In this document: positions 17,781-25,934 of the stretch, in pieces
Layout: each line of letters begins with the position of its first letter
How positions within the stretch are numbered: position 1 is the stretch's first letter
Assembly (NCBI GenBank): GCA_003129525.1
Contig: CP029329.1
Span: 2,523,501 to 2,587,500, forward strand
Direction of reading: 5' to 3'
Origin: Clostridium beijerinckii
GTDB taxonomy: Bacteria; Bacillota; Clostridia; Clostridiales; Clostridiaceae
Length of the DNA stretch: 64,000 nt
Notes under the pieces: generated by a model
What the model was told of the DNA's origin: nothing
Database searches by the model: none
The model's input: only the letters and a program-made list of their open reading frames with translations
Program-made: the position numbers and the translations under genes

Positions 17781-18356
17781 TTAGCAAAGAACAATGATTT
17801 TATATGGAGTAGTTTGGGCAGGTATGCTCTTCGTTGTAGGGCCATAGACAACAATAAGGTTCCTATTTCCAGGATATCTGCTAAAAAGCTGATCATTTGT
17901 CAGAATTATCTCAATAGATTGGTCAGTATTTAGTTTTAAATTTCCATCGCTGCTTATAAGTTCATTGTTAAAATAGTCTACAGTAACATTTTGATATACT
18001 GTATATTTTGATATAACAATTGCAGGATATTGAGGAGGATAAATAAGAAGTGCAGGTGCGCTTGCATCGTAAAATCCAGTTACTTCATCGCCTACTTCTA
18101 TCACTGTATGATCGACAAAATAAGTTCCTGGGGATATCACAAAATTTACTAGACCTCTGTCTACGCTTTCTAGTGACATTAATTTATAACAGCCTGCTAA
18201 TTCATTATCTTGCCCTGAGTAAAAATCTTCAATTCTTACAACGGTACCACTAACAGATGCAAATTTTTGTGCTGTATTTCTCCAATTTGCATTGAAAGAG
18301 GGGTGAAAAGCTTGATTCATGTAATAAGGACAATAGGGAAATAGGTTATTATACAT
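17781..18356 (-). CDS. Conserved clostridial hypothetical protein, possibly spore-associated
   Basis: A 191-residue protein that I do not recognise as a named family. Its N-terminus is rich in Tyr, Asn, Pro and Phe (MYNNLFPYCPYYMNQAF), reminiscent of small spore coat proteins. The body looks like beta-rich domains: VSGTVVRIEDFY, LVNFVISPGTYFVDHTVI, VGDEVTGFYDA and IVISKYTVYQNVTVDYF. The last part (NLIVVYGPTTKSIPAQT) is similar in style. There is no signal peptide. It is monocistronic, with AAGGAGTAT upstream of the ATG. A spore-surface role is only a guess from composition. Confidence 0.65.
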   Translation of the reverse strand: MYNNLFPYCPYYMNQAFHPSFNANWRNTAQKFASVSGTVVRIEDFYSGQDNELAGCYKLMSLESVDRGLVNFVISPGTYFVDHTVIEVGDEVTGFYDASAPALLIYPPQYPAIVISKYTVYQNVTVDYFNNELISSDGNLKLNTDQSIEIILTNDQLFSRYPGNRNLIVVYGPTTKSIPAQTTPYKIIVLC

Positions 18357-18485
18357 ATAATACTCCTTTATATATTAATACAAATCTCATTACTAACAGT
18401 ATATTAGCTAATCTTAGAAGTGTTATTTTTAAAGATAGGGCGGCAAGAAACAATAATGTATCACTTATGTTACATGGAAAAAATA

Positions 18486-18520
18486 AGAAGTGAAGTTCTT
18501 TCCTAAGGAATTTCACTTCT
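18486..18520. terminator. Hairpin in the gap before the HTH-def unit
   Basis: AGAAGTGAA and TTCACTTCT form a strong stem with an inner TTC/GAA pair. The tail (CACATTTTAC) is only moderately T-rich. The 459-bp gap 18357-18815 also holds the 24-bp inverted repeat copy (18627) and a promoter (18752), and otherwise nothing I can identify. Confidence 0.55.
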
Positions 18521-18626
18521 CACATTTTACACGCCTTTTAGCGACTTCGTTCTAGTAATTGATTTCGATATTGGGGTGTATATATTTAATATAGCGGTAC
18601 TACAAAGTGTGCTATTATTTTAGTTA

Positions 18627-18650
18627 CAACATCGCAATCAAGCCAACTCA
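18627..18650 (+). repeat. 24-bp inverted repeat, left copy
   Basis: CAACATCGCAATCAAG followed by CCAACTCA is the reverse complement, with one mismatch, of 19623-19646. The two copies flank the HTH-def gene pair about 1 kb apart. Confidence 0.7.
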
Positions 18651-18751
18651 AAAGGTGAAGTAATCAATAAAAATAATGTTTTTTGAAAATTAAATAATAT
18701 GGTATTTTAAAAGTTATGAGTTAAAAAAATTAAACACGATATAATGTTGAC

Positions 18752-18780
18752 TTGACATGAAACTTGAATGAGAATATACT
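18752..18780 (+). promoter_or_regulatory. Sigma-A-type promoter of the HTH-def unit
   Basis: TTGACA (18752-18757) and TATACT (18775-18780) are separated by exactly 17 bp. The HTH gene starts 36 bp downstream of the -10. Confidence 0.8.
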
Positions 18781-18815
18781 TTTATGTAAGGTAAACATGA
18801 CAGGAGTGATTGTTA

Positions 18816-19052
18816 ATGAAAAACAAATTAAAAGAATTTCGTGAAGCTATTGGATTAACACAAGAGCAATTGGGAGAGCTTGTAGGAGTATCAAGACAAG
18901 CAATAAATTCCATTGAAACAGAAAAATATGAACCATCTATATGGTTAGCTTATGATATTTCAAAAATATTTCACTGCCCCATAGAAAATGTTTTCCTTTT
19001 TGAACAAAGTGAAAGAAAATCAAGAGCACAATTAAGCAGGAGGGCAGTCTAA
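18816..19052 (+). CDS. Small XRE-type transcriptional regulator
   Basis: A 78-residue Cro/CI helix-turn-helix protein (LKEFREAIGLTQEQLGELVGVSR, AINSIETEKYEPS, AYDISKIFHCPIENVF) of the YozG/YgzD-like kind that often stands before membrane or enzyme genes. ATG 18816 is used because CAGGAGTG is well placed; a TTG six bases upstream is less likely. It abuts def (stop TAA 19050-19052, def ATG 19053). The def ribosome binding site AGGAGG lies inside its last codons, so the two are translationally coupled. Confidence 0.88.
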   Translation: MKNKLKEFREAIGLTQEQLGELVGVSRQAINSIETEKYEPSIWLAYDISKIFHCPIENVFLFEQSERKSRAQLSRRAV

Positions 19053-19508
19053 ATGGCATTAAGGCAAATCAGACTTTTTGGTGATGAAATATTAAGAAAG
19101 AAAAGTAGAGAAGTTGAGGTTGTAGATGAAAAGATAAGACAGATTCTAGATGATATGACTGAGACTATGTATAATGAAGAAAATGGTGGAGGGTTAGCAG
19201 CACCACAAATAGGTATACTAAAAAGATTAGTTGTGATAGATATGGGACAGGGGCTTATAAAATTAGTTAATCCAAAGATAATCGGCAAGGAAGGTAGTCA
19301 AGAAGTTGTTGAGGGATGCTTAAGTAATCCTAATGTATTTGGAAAATTATTAAGACCAAAAACAGTAAGAGTGCAAGCACTTAATGAAAAAGGTGAAGAA
19401 ATAATATTAACAGGTACAGGAGATTTAGCGAAATGTTTTTGTCACGAAATTGATCATTTAGAAGGTATTCTTTTTACTGATTTTGTTACTGAATATATAA
19501 AAATATAA
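19053..19508 (+). CDS. def: Peptide deformylase
   Basis: A 151-residue type 1 peptide deformylase with all canonical motifs: GGGLAAPQIG, EGCLS (Cys89) and HEIDH (His131, Glu132, His135). It removes the formyl group from nascent proteins. It lies in an operon behind a small HTH regulator, not next to fmt as the housekeeping def usually does. So it may be a regulated, additional deformylase. A terminator follows at 19527. The two-gene unit is flanked by inverted 24-bp repeats, suggesting past acquisition as a cassette. Confidence 0.94.
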   Translation: MALRQIRLFGDEILRKKSREVEVVDEKIRQILDDMTETMYNEENGGGLAAPQIGILKRLVVIDMGQGLIKLVNPKIIGKEGSQEVVEGCLSNPNVFGKLLRPKTVRVQALNEKGEEIILTGTGDLAKCFCHEIDHLEGILFTDFVTEYIKI

Positions 19509-19526
19509 TAGATATTAAATTTTCAG

Positions 19527-19563
19527 ATACCGTATTATTCAAAATTGAATTTGCGGTATTTTT
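19527..19563 (+). terminator. def terminator
   Basis: ATACCG and CGGTAT with an inner ATTC/GAAT pair, followed by TTTTT. It is nearly identical to the cat terminator at 12087. Confidence 0.85.
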
Positions 19564-19622
19564 GCTGCATAATTCTAAAATCAATCACATGAAATAAAAA
19601 ACTTAAAAAACATTGAGCAATA

Positions 19623-19646
19623 TGAGTTGACTTGATTGCGATGTTG
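19623..19646 (-). repeat. 24-bp inverted repeat, right copy
   Basis: TGAGTTGACTTGATTGCGAT followed by GTTG is the reverse complement of the copy at 18627-18650 with one mismatch. Confidence 0.7.
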
Positions 19647-19782
19647 AGAGTGGATTAATAAATGTTAGGAAAATATGAATTTTAAACATAGCAAAACTTA
19701 AGATTTCGTAAGGTTTTCTTATAAGTATCGTAAGGTGAATCTTCTACAATTAGATTATGTTGTTAGAAGAGGAGTAGAGAGT

Positions 19783-20493
19783 ATGAGAAGTGTATTCAAA
19801 AAGATTTTAATATTTATTATAGTAATTTGCGGATTATGGTATGCCATGGAAGGGAAGTCTGCAAAATTAAGAGGAATAAACCTTAATGAAATTGGACTGA
19901 ATTTAAATGAAAAAAATAAGTTAGCAAATCTAAAAGACATTAATACAAGGAAAGAGCTGGCCCTAGTAAATATAGAGCATGGTTTAAGTAAAGATTACAA
20001 GCCCGAAGGATTAACTATGCCAAATATACCATTTGCAGCTGGAGTTAACCAAGAAGAAAAATATGTAGCAGGAATTATTGTAAATCCTATAGAAGAATTA
20101 GTCCATGCAGCTAAACAGGAAGGAATTATACTACTTGGTAATTCAGGCTACAGATCATATAAATCACAAAAAGATGTTTATACTAGCAGAATAAAATCAG
20201 ATGGAAAGAAGCTTGCAGATGCATATGTAGCTAAGCCTGGATTTAGTGAACATCAAACAGGGTTATGCATTGATATTACCAATAAAAGTGGTAATTTTGT
20301 AAAAGGAACAAAAGAAGCTGAATGGCTTGCAGAAAATTGCTATAGGTTTGGTTTTATTATAAGATATCCTTATGGAAAGCAAAGTATAACAGACATTGAA
20401 TATGAACCTTGGCATATTAGATATGTTGGGAAAGAAGCTGCTAAGTATATTTATGATAATAGTATTACATTAGAGGAATACTTAGAAAGATGA
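19783..20493 (+). CDS. M15-family D,D-carboxypeptidase (VanY-like)
   Basis: A 236-residue membrane-anchored peptidase. One N-terminal membrane segment (ILIFIIVICGLWYAM) precedes an extracellular M15B domain with zinc ligands His157 and Asp164 (SEHQTGLCIDI), His211 and catalytic Glu208 (EPWH). The SGYRSYKSQ substrate loop is present. It should trim the terminal D-Ala from peptidoglycan stem peptides. ATG 19783 is chosen because AGAGGAG is correctly spaced; the frame is open 16 codons further up. It is followed by VanR/VanS-type and VanZ-type genes, so it is part of a van-like set, but no vanH, vanA or vanX is present. Confidence 0.9.
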   Translation: MRSVFKKILIFIIVICGLWYAMEGKSAKLRGINLNEIGLNLNEKNKLANLKDINTRKELALVNIEHGLSKDYKPEGLTMPNIPFAAGVNQEEKYVAGIIVNPIEELVHAAKQEGIILLGNSGYRSYKSQKDVYTSRIKSDGKKLADAYVAKPGFSEHQTGLCIDITNKSGNFVKGTKEAEWLAENCYRFGFIIRYPYGKQSITDIEYEPWHIRYVGKEAAKYIYDNSITLEEYLER

Positions 20494-20509
20494 TTATCAA
20501 GTGAAACTT

Positions 20510-20545
20510 GATTCAGGTGGGGTTTGATCCCCATCTGAATCTTAG
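20510..20545 (+). terminator. Strong hairpin after the carboxypeptidase gene
   Basis: GATTCAGGTGGGG and CCCCATCTGAATC flank a TTTGAT loop. The stem can extend outward (AACTT/TTAGTT). Only short T runs follow, so termination may be partial, leaving read-through into the two-component genes. Confidence 0.7.
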
Positions 20546-20573
20546 TTGAACTTATGCAGGAGCGTGCAGCCGT

Positions 20574-20603
20574 TAACTCCTACTTGAAGAAGTGGGAGTG
20601 TTA
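20574..20603 (+). other. Second hairpin in the leader of the response-regulator gene
   Basis: TAACTCCTACTT pairs, partly by G-U, with AAGTGGGAGTGTTA around a GAAG loop. It is flanked by GCAGGAGCGTGCAGC and ATGCTAGCTATCG. Together with the hairpin at 20510 it makes a compact ~110-nt two-stem element between two genes of the van-like set. It might be a repeated intergenic element or an mRNA leader structure. Confidence 0.45.
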
Positions 20604-20638
20604 TGGATGCTAGCTATCGTATAAATTTGGAGGGATAA

Positions 20639-21331
20639 ATGAATAATAATATTCTTGTAGTAGATGATGAAAAAGAAATAAGAGATTTATTAGAAATAAA
20701 TTTAAAAAATGAAGGATACACTGTCTTTAAGGCAAGTTGTGGCATGGAAGCTTTAGACATATTACATAAGGAAGAAATTCATTTAATAGTTTTAGATATA
20801 ATGATGCCAGATATGGATGGGCTAGAGGTTTGTAGAAAAGTAAGAGAAAATTATAACATACCAATTCTCATGTTAAGTGCAAAAGTAGAAGATATGGATA
20901 AGATTCAAGGGATTATGACTGGTGCAGATGATTATGTATGCAAGCCTTTTAATCAATTGGAACTTACAGTTAGAATAAGAGCATTACTTAGAAGAACTTA
21001 TTTTTTAAATATTAAAATGCAAACTTCAGAAAATCAAATAAGAATTGAGTCTATGGTTATAGATAAAAGCAAGCATAGGGTAACAGTGGAGGATAATGAA
21101 GTAGATTTAACAGCAAGAGAATTTGAGATATTATACTTATTGGCTACAAATAGAGGAAGAGTTTTTAGTGCAGAAGAAATTTTTGAAAAAGTGTGGAAAG
21201 AGAAATATTTTCAATCCAATAATACTGTAATGGTGCATATGAGCAGACTTAGGGATAAGATAGAACAGTATATGGAAGGAAATAAGGTAATTCATACGGT
21301 ATGGGGAGTTGGCTATAAGATTGAAAAATAA
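20639..21331 (+). CDS. OmpR-family response regulator (VanR-like)
   Basis: A 230-residue response regulator. The receiver domain (residues 1-118) has acidic pocket Asp9/Asp10, phospho-acceptor Asp53 in LIVLDIMMPDMDG and the conserved Lys in DYVCKPF. The C-terminal winged helix (about 135-230) carries DLTAREFEILYLLATNRGRVF and the end VHTVWGVGYKIE-like motif. It follows GGAGGGAT. The histidine kinase gene overlaps its 3' end. The pair closely resembles VanR/VanS and presumably controls the carboxypeptidase and VanZ genes. Confidence 0.93.
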   Translation: MNNNILVVDDEKEIRDLLEINLKNEGYTVFKASCGMEALDILHKEEIHLIVLDIMMPDMDGLEVCRKVRENYNIPILMLSAKVEDMDKIQGIMTGADDYVCKPFNQLELTVRIRALLRRTYFLNIKMQTSENQIRIESMVIDKSKHRVTVEDNEVDLTAREFEILYLLATNRGRVFSAEEIFEKVWKEKYFQSNNTVMVHMSRLRDKIEQYMEGNKVIHTVWGVGYKIEK

Positions 21332-22424
21332 AAGATTTTATAAATACTGGTTATTATCCTTAGCAGACGTATTAGGTGCAGCATTACTAACGTATATAAT
21401 TTTGTATATAAGTAGTAATATATTAATTTATTTATACATGAACACCAAAATTCAGCTTGTTAATTATATTTTTAAATTTTGGAGAATTATTAACTATGAT
21501 ATTTTTGGGAATTATGCTTATCTAATTATTGAAACAGCATTATTTGCAGGGATATACCTGCTTATAACATATAGAAAATCTAAAAGCCTTGCAGCTATTA
21601 TAGATGAAACTGAAATAATGGCTAGTGGTGATTTGGATAGATTAATAGAAGTTGAGTCAAAAGGTGATATTAAAAACTTAGTGAAAAATATAAATAATAT
21701 ATCAAAGCAGCTTAAAGAGATAACAGTAGAAGAAAGAAAAGCTCAGCAAACTAAAAGTGATTTGATAACAAATGTTTCCCATGATTTAAGAACACCACTA
21801 ACTTCTATAATAGGTTATTTAGAAATTATAGATAACGATAAGTATAAAGATGAAGTAAGGCTTAGATATTATGCCAATATAGCCTTTGAAAAAGCAAAAG
21901 GCTTAAATATACTTATTAATGATTTATTTGAACTTACTAAAATGCAAAATAATACTATTAATTTATATAAGGATGATATTAATTTAGTAGAGCTTGTAGG
22001 TCAAGTAGTTACAGGATTTGAATATCAATTTAAGCATGCAGATATGCAATATAGAATTAATTTTTCAGAGGAGAAGTTAATAGTAAATGCAGATGCAGGT
22101 AAGTTAGTTCGAGCATTTGAAAATTTACTATCTAATGCAATTAAGTATGGAAAAGATGGCTTTTACGTTGATGTAACAACAAAGCTTGAAGAAAATATGG
22201 CAGTAGTTCAAGTTATAAATTATGGGCAATCAATCCCATCAATAGATTTACCACATATTTTCGACAGATTCTATAGGGTAGAAAAATCAAGAAGTAGTGA
22301 TATAGGTGGATCTGGACTTGGGTTATCTATTACAAAGAATATTATAGAGCTTCATGAGGGAGCGATATCAGCCTATAGTGACAATGATAAAACTATATTT
22401 GAGGCTAGATTGCCAGTTAAATAA
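21321..22424 (+). CDS. Sensor histidine kinase (VanS-like)
   Basis: About 367 residues: two membrane helices (near residues 10-35 and 65-85), a HAMP linker (SKSLAAIIDETEIMASGDLD), a HisKA domain with the H-box NVSHDLRTPLTSIIGYLE, and an HATPase domain with NLLSNAIKYGKDG and GGSGLGLSITKNI. TTG 21321 is the best start, since GGGGAG (21303-21308) lies 12 bp upstream; TTG 21309 is also in frame. It overlaps the regulator gene by 11 bp, giving translational coupling. Its signal is likely cell-wall stress, judged from its neighbours only. Confidence 0.92.
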   Translation: MKNKRFYKYWLLSLADVLGAALLTYIILYISSNILIYLYMNTKIQLVNYIFKFWRIINYDIFGNYAYLIIETALFAGIYLLITYRKSKSLAAIIDETEIMASGDLDRLIEVESKGDIKNLVKNINNISKQLKEITVEERKAQQTKSDLITNVSHDLRTPLTSIIGYLEIIDNDKYKDEVRLRYYANIAFEKAKGLNILINDLFELTKMQNNTINLYKDDINLVELVGQVVTGFEYQFKHADMQYRINFSEEKLIVNADAGKLVRAFENLLSNAIKYGKDGFYVDVTTKLEENMAVVQVINYGQSIPSIDLPHIFDRFYRVEKSRSSDIGGSGLGLSITKNIIELHEGAISAYSDNDKTIFEARLPVK

Positions 22425-22517
22425 TCACATAACTCAGAAATATTAAAGAATATAATACTTAAATTATGGAATAGCTCTTGCTTAGGCACAAAAAGGTATT
22501 ATATTTAGGAGGACAAA

Positions 22518-23054
22518 ATGAAAGATAACAAAAAAACAAACAAGTTAACTACTGTATTATTTATAATTTATTTGATTGCATTATTTTGGATTATAGTATT
22601 TAAATTCAATTTACAATTACCTCCCTTGAGAAATATGAGAAGTATAAACTTAATTCCGTTTAGTCAACCTTTAATCTTAAATGGTAAAATTGCTTTTGGT
22701 GAAATCATTATGAATGTAGTGATTTTTGTACCCCTTGGTATATATGCGGAAATTTTATTTAAAAGATGGGGTACTTTAAAAAAACTTTTCTTATTTTTCT
22801 TAATTAGTTTAATATGTGAAGTATTCCAATATATTATAAATATTGGTGCTTCTGATATTACGGATATAATTAATAATACATTAGGAGGATTAATTGGATT
22901 AATCATATATAAAGGAAGTGAAAAAGCATTTAAAAATAGTGTTAAGGCACAAAAGTTTATAAACATAATTGCATTAACAGGAACTACCTTAATGATTCTA
23001 TTTCTTTTTTTACTAAAAATAAACAGACTATGGATATTCAGAATGGGATCTTAA
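22518..23054 (+). CDS. VanZ-family membrane protein
   Basis: A 178-residue protein with four membrane helices and the VanZ pattern: NLIPFSQPL, IIMNVVIFVPLGIYAEIL, ICEVFQYIINIGASDITDIINNTLGGLIG. VanZ proteins give low-level teicoplanin or lipopeptide tolerance in some bacteria by a mechanism not fully understood. It follows TTAGGAGGAC, 93 bp after the kinase gene. Its 3' end overlaps the truncated end of a convergent nitroreductase pseudogene by 27 bp. Confidence 0.88.
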   Translation: MKDNKKTNKLTTVLFIIYLIALFWIIVFKFNLQLPPLRNMRSINLIPFSQPLILNGKIAFGEIIMNVVIFVPLGIYAEILFKRWGTLKKLFLFFLISLICEVFQYIINIGASDITDIINNTLGGLIGLIIYKGSEKAFKNSVKAQKFINIIALTGTTLMILFLFLLKINRLWIFRMGS

Positions 23055-23434
23055 TTGAGATTCGGCAGCAACAACTGAAGCTCCTAAAGTTATTCCAACA
23101 TCAACGGAACCATCAAGAATACCTTCTATATCTTCATGAATTACTTGCTTAGAGCCAGTTTTTTCATAAGCAAGATAAGTTCTATAAAAATCCATTACGA
23201 ATACTAAGAATACTGGAGCTTTTGCAACATATTCTTGATTGCCTACAAGTTCAGCTAATTTTTCTTTCTTATTTTTTTCCCTTATCACTATAACAGAGGT
23301 TTGTTGTCCGTTTATTGAATTGGGCATAGCCTGTGCGCTTTTTATGATTTCATTTATTAATGCCTCAGGAACATCTTTGGGTTCATAGCCTTCATTTTTC
23401 CATTTTTATAAAATTCTAAGGCTAAAATTCTCAT
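23028..23434 (-). pseudogene. Nitroreductase (NfrA/Frp-type) pseudogene
   Basis: An ATG at 23434 with AGGAGG-like TTTGGAGGAA upstream starts MRILALEFYKNGK, but a frameshift after about 13 codons breaks the frame. The second frame then gives EGYEPKDVPEALINEIIKSA, AMPNSINGQQTSVIVI and DVGITLGASVVAAESQL, typical of the FMN-binding N-terminal half of NfrA-type nitroreductases. The C-terminal half is missing; the frame runs into the 3' end of the vanZ-like gene. About 130 of some 250 residues remain. Confidence 0.85.
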
Positions 23435-23574
23435 AATATATTCCTCCAAAAATTACAAGGTTTATTGCTGGTATATTTAAATAGTGGTAAAATTATTATT
23501 GAAGAATAAAATTTAAGATATAAATAGGAGATACTAAATAAGATTATAGCTTAAATTGTAAGGAAGTGAGAAAC

Positions 23575-24942
23575 TTGGAAGAACAAATAATAGATCTTAA
23601 AAGAGATGCATACAAAAAACTATTAGAGTGGAAAAATAATCACAATAATAAAGTACTATTAGTAGAAGGTGCAAGACAGGTAGGAAAAACTTATTTGGTG
23701 AAAAAATTTGCAAGAGAAAATTATAAGCATTTAATATATATAAATCTATTAGAAGAAACAGGAGAAGATTTACTTACAATTTATAATATAATAAAAGAAG
23801 AACGTCTATCAGGAAAGCTAGATAGAGAAAAAACAAATTCATTAAAAGAGATGTTTAAGAGATTTTCTAACAATTTTGAAGATAATAAAGAATGCATAAT
23901 TATAATAGATGAAATACAAGAATCTTATAAAATTTATAATATGATAAGGCAATTTGCAAGAGAATTTAAGGCACATTTTATCATGACTGGAAGTTATTTA
24001 GGAAGAGTTGTTATGCAAAAAGAGTTTTGGTCTCCAATGGGGGATGTAGATTTCCTTGAAATAAAGCCATTATCATTTACGGAATTTATTAGAGCGCTTA
24101 ATTTAACACATAGTTATGAATCATTAGACTTGTATGGAGATGGCGATAAAAAGGATTATGATTTATTTTATGATAAGTATAGAGATTACTTGGAAGTTGG
24201 CGGTTATCCAGAGATAGTATGCGAATACTTAAAAAATCACAAGGAAAATATTAATGATTTATTTGAAAAATTATTAAGAGTATTTTGTGAAGAATCATCA
24301 AGATATTTTGATGGAGATATATTGACTACTAGAGTATTTGAAGATTGCATAAGCGCAATAATTGAAATTCTAGCTAGAGGAAAAAAAGGAATTAAGGAAA
24401 GCAGTTATACGGAAGAATTACAGCAAATCATAACCAAACAATATTCAAGTAATATTACAAAGGAAAATTGTAATAGAGTCCTTCAATGGTTTTACACGTC
24501 AAAATTTGTTAAAGACTGTGATAAGCTTATAGATTTTGAGTTTACAAATATAAAAAAGAGGCAAAGATATTTTTTATCTGATGTTGGTATGGCAAATTAT
24601 GTGATGAAAAAAGCAAACCTATTAATATCAGAATCCAGCGGGTTATTAAATGAAACGTTTGTTTATCATTGTCTTTTGGATAAGATCTCTACAGTTCCTA
24701 TGTTTGGTATCTACGGTGATGGGGAGCTTGATTTTGTCTACAGAGATAGGGAAAGTGGTTATGTTTACGGAATAGAAGTTAAGGCTGGTAAAAATTCAGG
24801 TAAAACTATAACAAAATCATTGGCTAATGGGAAAATAAATTTTGCAGTTTATCTAAAAGGGGTAACGCAAGGTGGAATTTCAAACAAGACGTATACAATT
24901 CCAATATTTTTATTTCCAAGAGTTGAGTTAAGTAAAATATAA
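23575..24942 (+). CDS. AAA-type ATPase with C-terminal DUF4143 domain
   Basis: About 455 residues of the archaeal/bacterial ATPase type with DUF4143. The P-loop is EGARQVGKTYLVKKF (residues about 33-47), Walker B is ECIIIIDEIQES, and a sensor stretch is HFIMTGSYLGRV. The C-terminal DUF4143 part has YFLSDVGMANYVM and a nuclease-fold-like ending (GDGELDFVYRDRESG, YGIEVKAGKNSGKT). The function is unknown; such proteins are often in accessory loci. TTG 23575 is favoured since AAGGAAG is well spaced; GTG 23566 is the alternative. A 119-bp piece of this gene is repeated at 41863-41981. Confidence 0.87.
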   Translation: MEEQIIDLKRDAYKKLLEWKNNHNNKVLLVEGARQVGKTYLVKKFARENYKHLIYINLLEETGEDLLTIYNIIKEERLSGKLDREKTNSLKEMFKRFSNNFEDNKECIIIIDEIQESYKIYNMIRQFAREFKAHFIMTGSYLGRVVMQKEFWSPMGDVDFLEIKPLSFTEFIRALNLTHSYESLDLYGDGDKKDYDLFYDKYRDYLEVGGYPEIVCEYLKNHKENINDLFEKLLRVFCEESSRYFDGDILTTRVFEDCISAIIEILARGKKGIKESSYTEELQQIITKQYSSNITKENCNRVLQWFYTSKFVKDCDKLIDFEFTNIKKRQRYFLSDVGMANYVMKKANLLISESSGLLNETFVYHCLLDKISTVPMFGIYGDGELDFVYRDRESGYVYGIEVKAGKNSGKTITKSLANGKINFAVYLKGVTQGGISNKTYTIPIFLFPRVELSKI

Positions 24943-24955
24943 AGATATTTATAAT

Positions 24956-24987
24956 AAGAGTTTATGTAAGGTAAACTCTTTTTTTAT
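24956..24987 (+). terminator. Terminator after the ATPase gene
   Basis: AAGAGTTTA and TAAACTCTT flank a TGTAAGG loop and are followed by TTTTT. Confidence 0.88.
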
Positions 24988-24993
24988 GTTAAT

Positions 24994-25065
24994 AGCAAGT
25001 TCAGTATTATCTCCTTCACAAAAACCCCTGGCAGTATTTGTGAAGAAAGAATGACTGAACTTGCT
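24994..25065. other. Two-tier 72-nt hairpin
   Basis: A perfect 12-bp outer stem (AGCAAGTTCAGT / ACTGAACTTGCT) encloses an inner 8-bp stem (TTCACAAA / TTTGTGAA), followed by TTTTAAAAAG. It lies alone between the ATPase terminator and the nitrite/sulfite-reductase-like gene. It could be a second terminator, a MITE remnant or a small structured RNA. Confidence 0.5.
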
Positions 25066-25213
25066 TTTAAAAAGACTTTTAAATAAAATTCAAGTGATTT
25101 TATAATCGTGATTTTGGTAGAGTTAAAAATATAAATATGATACAATAAAGTGATATTAATTATTAAGCAATATTAATAATCCGTATTTAAAAGTTAACAT
25201 TAGGAGGAACACG

Positions 25214-25888
25214 ATGAAAACTGATTTATTAGAAAAAGGAGCAATATTACAAAGGGATAAAGAAACATATGCAATTGCTCCACATTTAACTGCTGGAATA
25301 GTAACTCCAGATATTTTAAGAAATATCGCAGATATAGCTGAAAAATATAATGCAGCAGCTATTAAAGTTACAGGGGCTCAAAGAATTGCAATAGTTGGAT
25401 TAAAAGAAGAAGATTTGGATAATGTTTGGCAGGATCTTGATATGGATCCAGGTGCCGCAGTAGGTTTATGTGTAAGAAGTATAAAAGTATGTCCAGGAAC
25501 TACTTTTTGTAAAAGAGGCCTTCAAGATTCAGTAGCAGTTGGATCAAAATTGGATAGTTTATATCATGGAAAGGAATTACCTAATAAATTAAAAATGGGT
25601 GTAAGCGGTTGCCCACATAGTTGTGCAGATAGTGCATTTAAGGATATAGGATTAATAGGAAGTGGAAAAGGATGGATGTTTTATATTGGCGGAAAAGGTG
25701 GGGCCAAGCCAAGAATAGCAGATAGAATAGCACTTTGTATATCAGAAGAAAAGATATATGATCTAATAGAAAAAGTTATTCAAATATATTCTGAAAATGC
25801 AACTAATAGAGAAAGATTAGGAGATTACATAGATAGAGTAGGATTAGATGAGTTTAAAGAACAAATAGATCTTAATAGTTATTTATAA
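25214..25888 (+). CDS. Siroheme/4Fe-4S nitrite- or sulfite-reductase-like protein
   Basis: A 224-residue, single-module member of the nitrite/sulfite reductase family, about half the size of assimilatory enzymes. The ferredoxin-like N-terminal half has YNAAAIKVTGAQRIAIVGL. The iron-sulfur/siroheme ligands are in KVCPGTTFCKRG and SGCPHSCADS. Small enzymes of this type occur in clostridia and archaea, and the electron donor and substrate are uncertain. No partner flavoprotein lies next to it. TTAGGAGG precedes the ATG, and a perfect bidirectional terminator follows. Confidence 0.9.
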   Translation: MKTDLLEKGAILQRDKETYAIAPHLTAGIVTPDILRNIADIAEKYNAAAIKVTGAQRIAIVGLKEEDLDNVWQDLDMDPGAAVGLCVRSIKVCPGTTFCKRGLQDSVAVGSKLDSLYHGKELPNKLKMGVSGCPHSCADSAFKDIGLIGSGKGWMFYIGGKGGAKPRIADRIALCISEEKIYDLIEKVIQIYSENATNRERLGDYIDRVGLDEFKEQIDLNSYL

Positions 25889-25892
25889 AATA

Positions 25893-25930
25893 AAAAAATA
25901 GATGGTCATCTTTTTGACCATCTATTTTTT
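25893..25930. terminator. Bidirectional terminator
   Basis: AAAAAATAGATGGTCA and TGACCATCTATTTTTT form a near-perfect stem with T runs on both strands. It separates the reductase gene from the convergent DUF2922 gene. Confidence 0.92.
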
Positions 25931-25934
25931 GAAA

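Noticed and set aside
20574-20603. A right end of an IS200/IS605 element
   Set aside because: The hairpin is similar in style to IS605 ends, but no tnpA/tnpB or matching partner end lies nearby and the sequence differs from the ends of the element at 36413-38147.
19783-23054. A full vancomycin-resistance operon
   Set aside because: No vanH, vanA/B-type ligase or vanX gene is present; only accessory and regulatory members are found.
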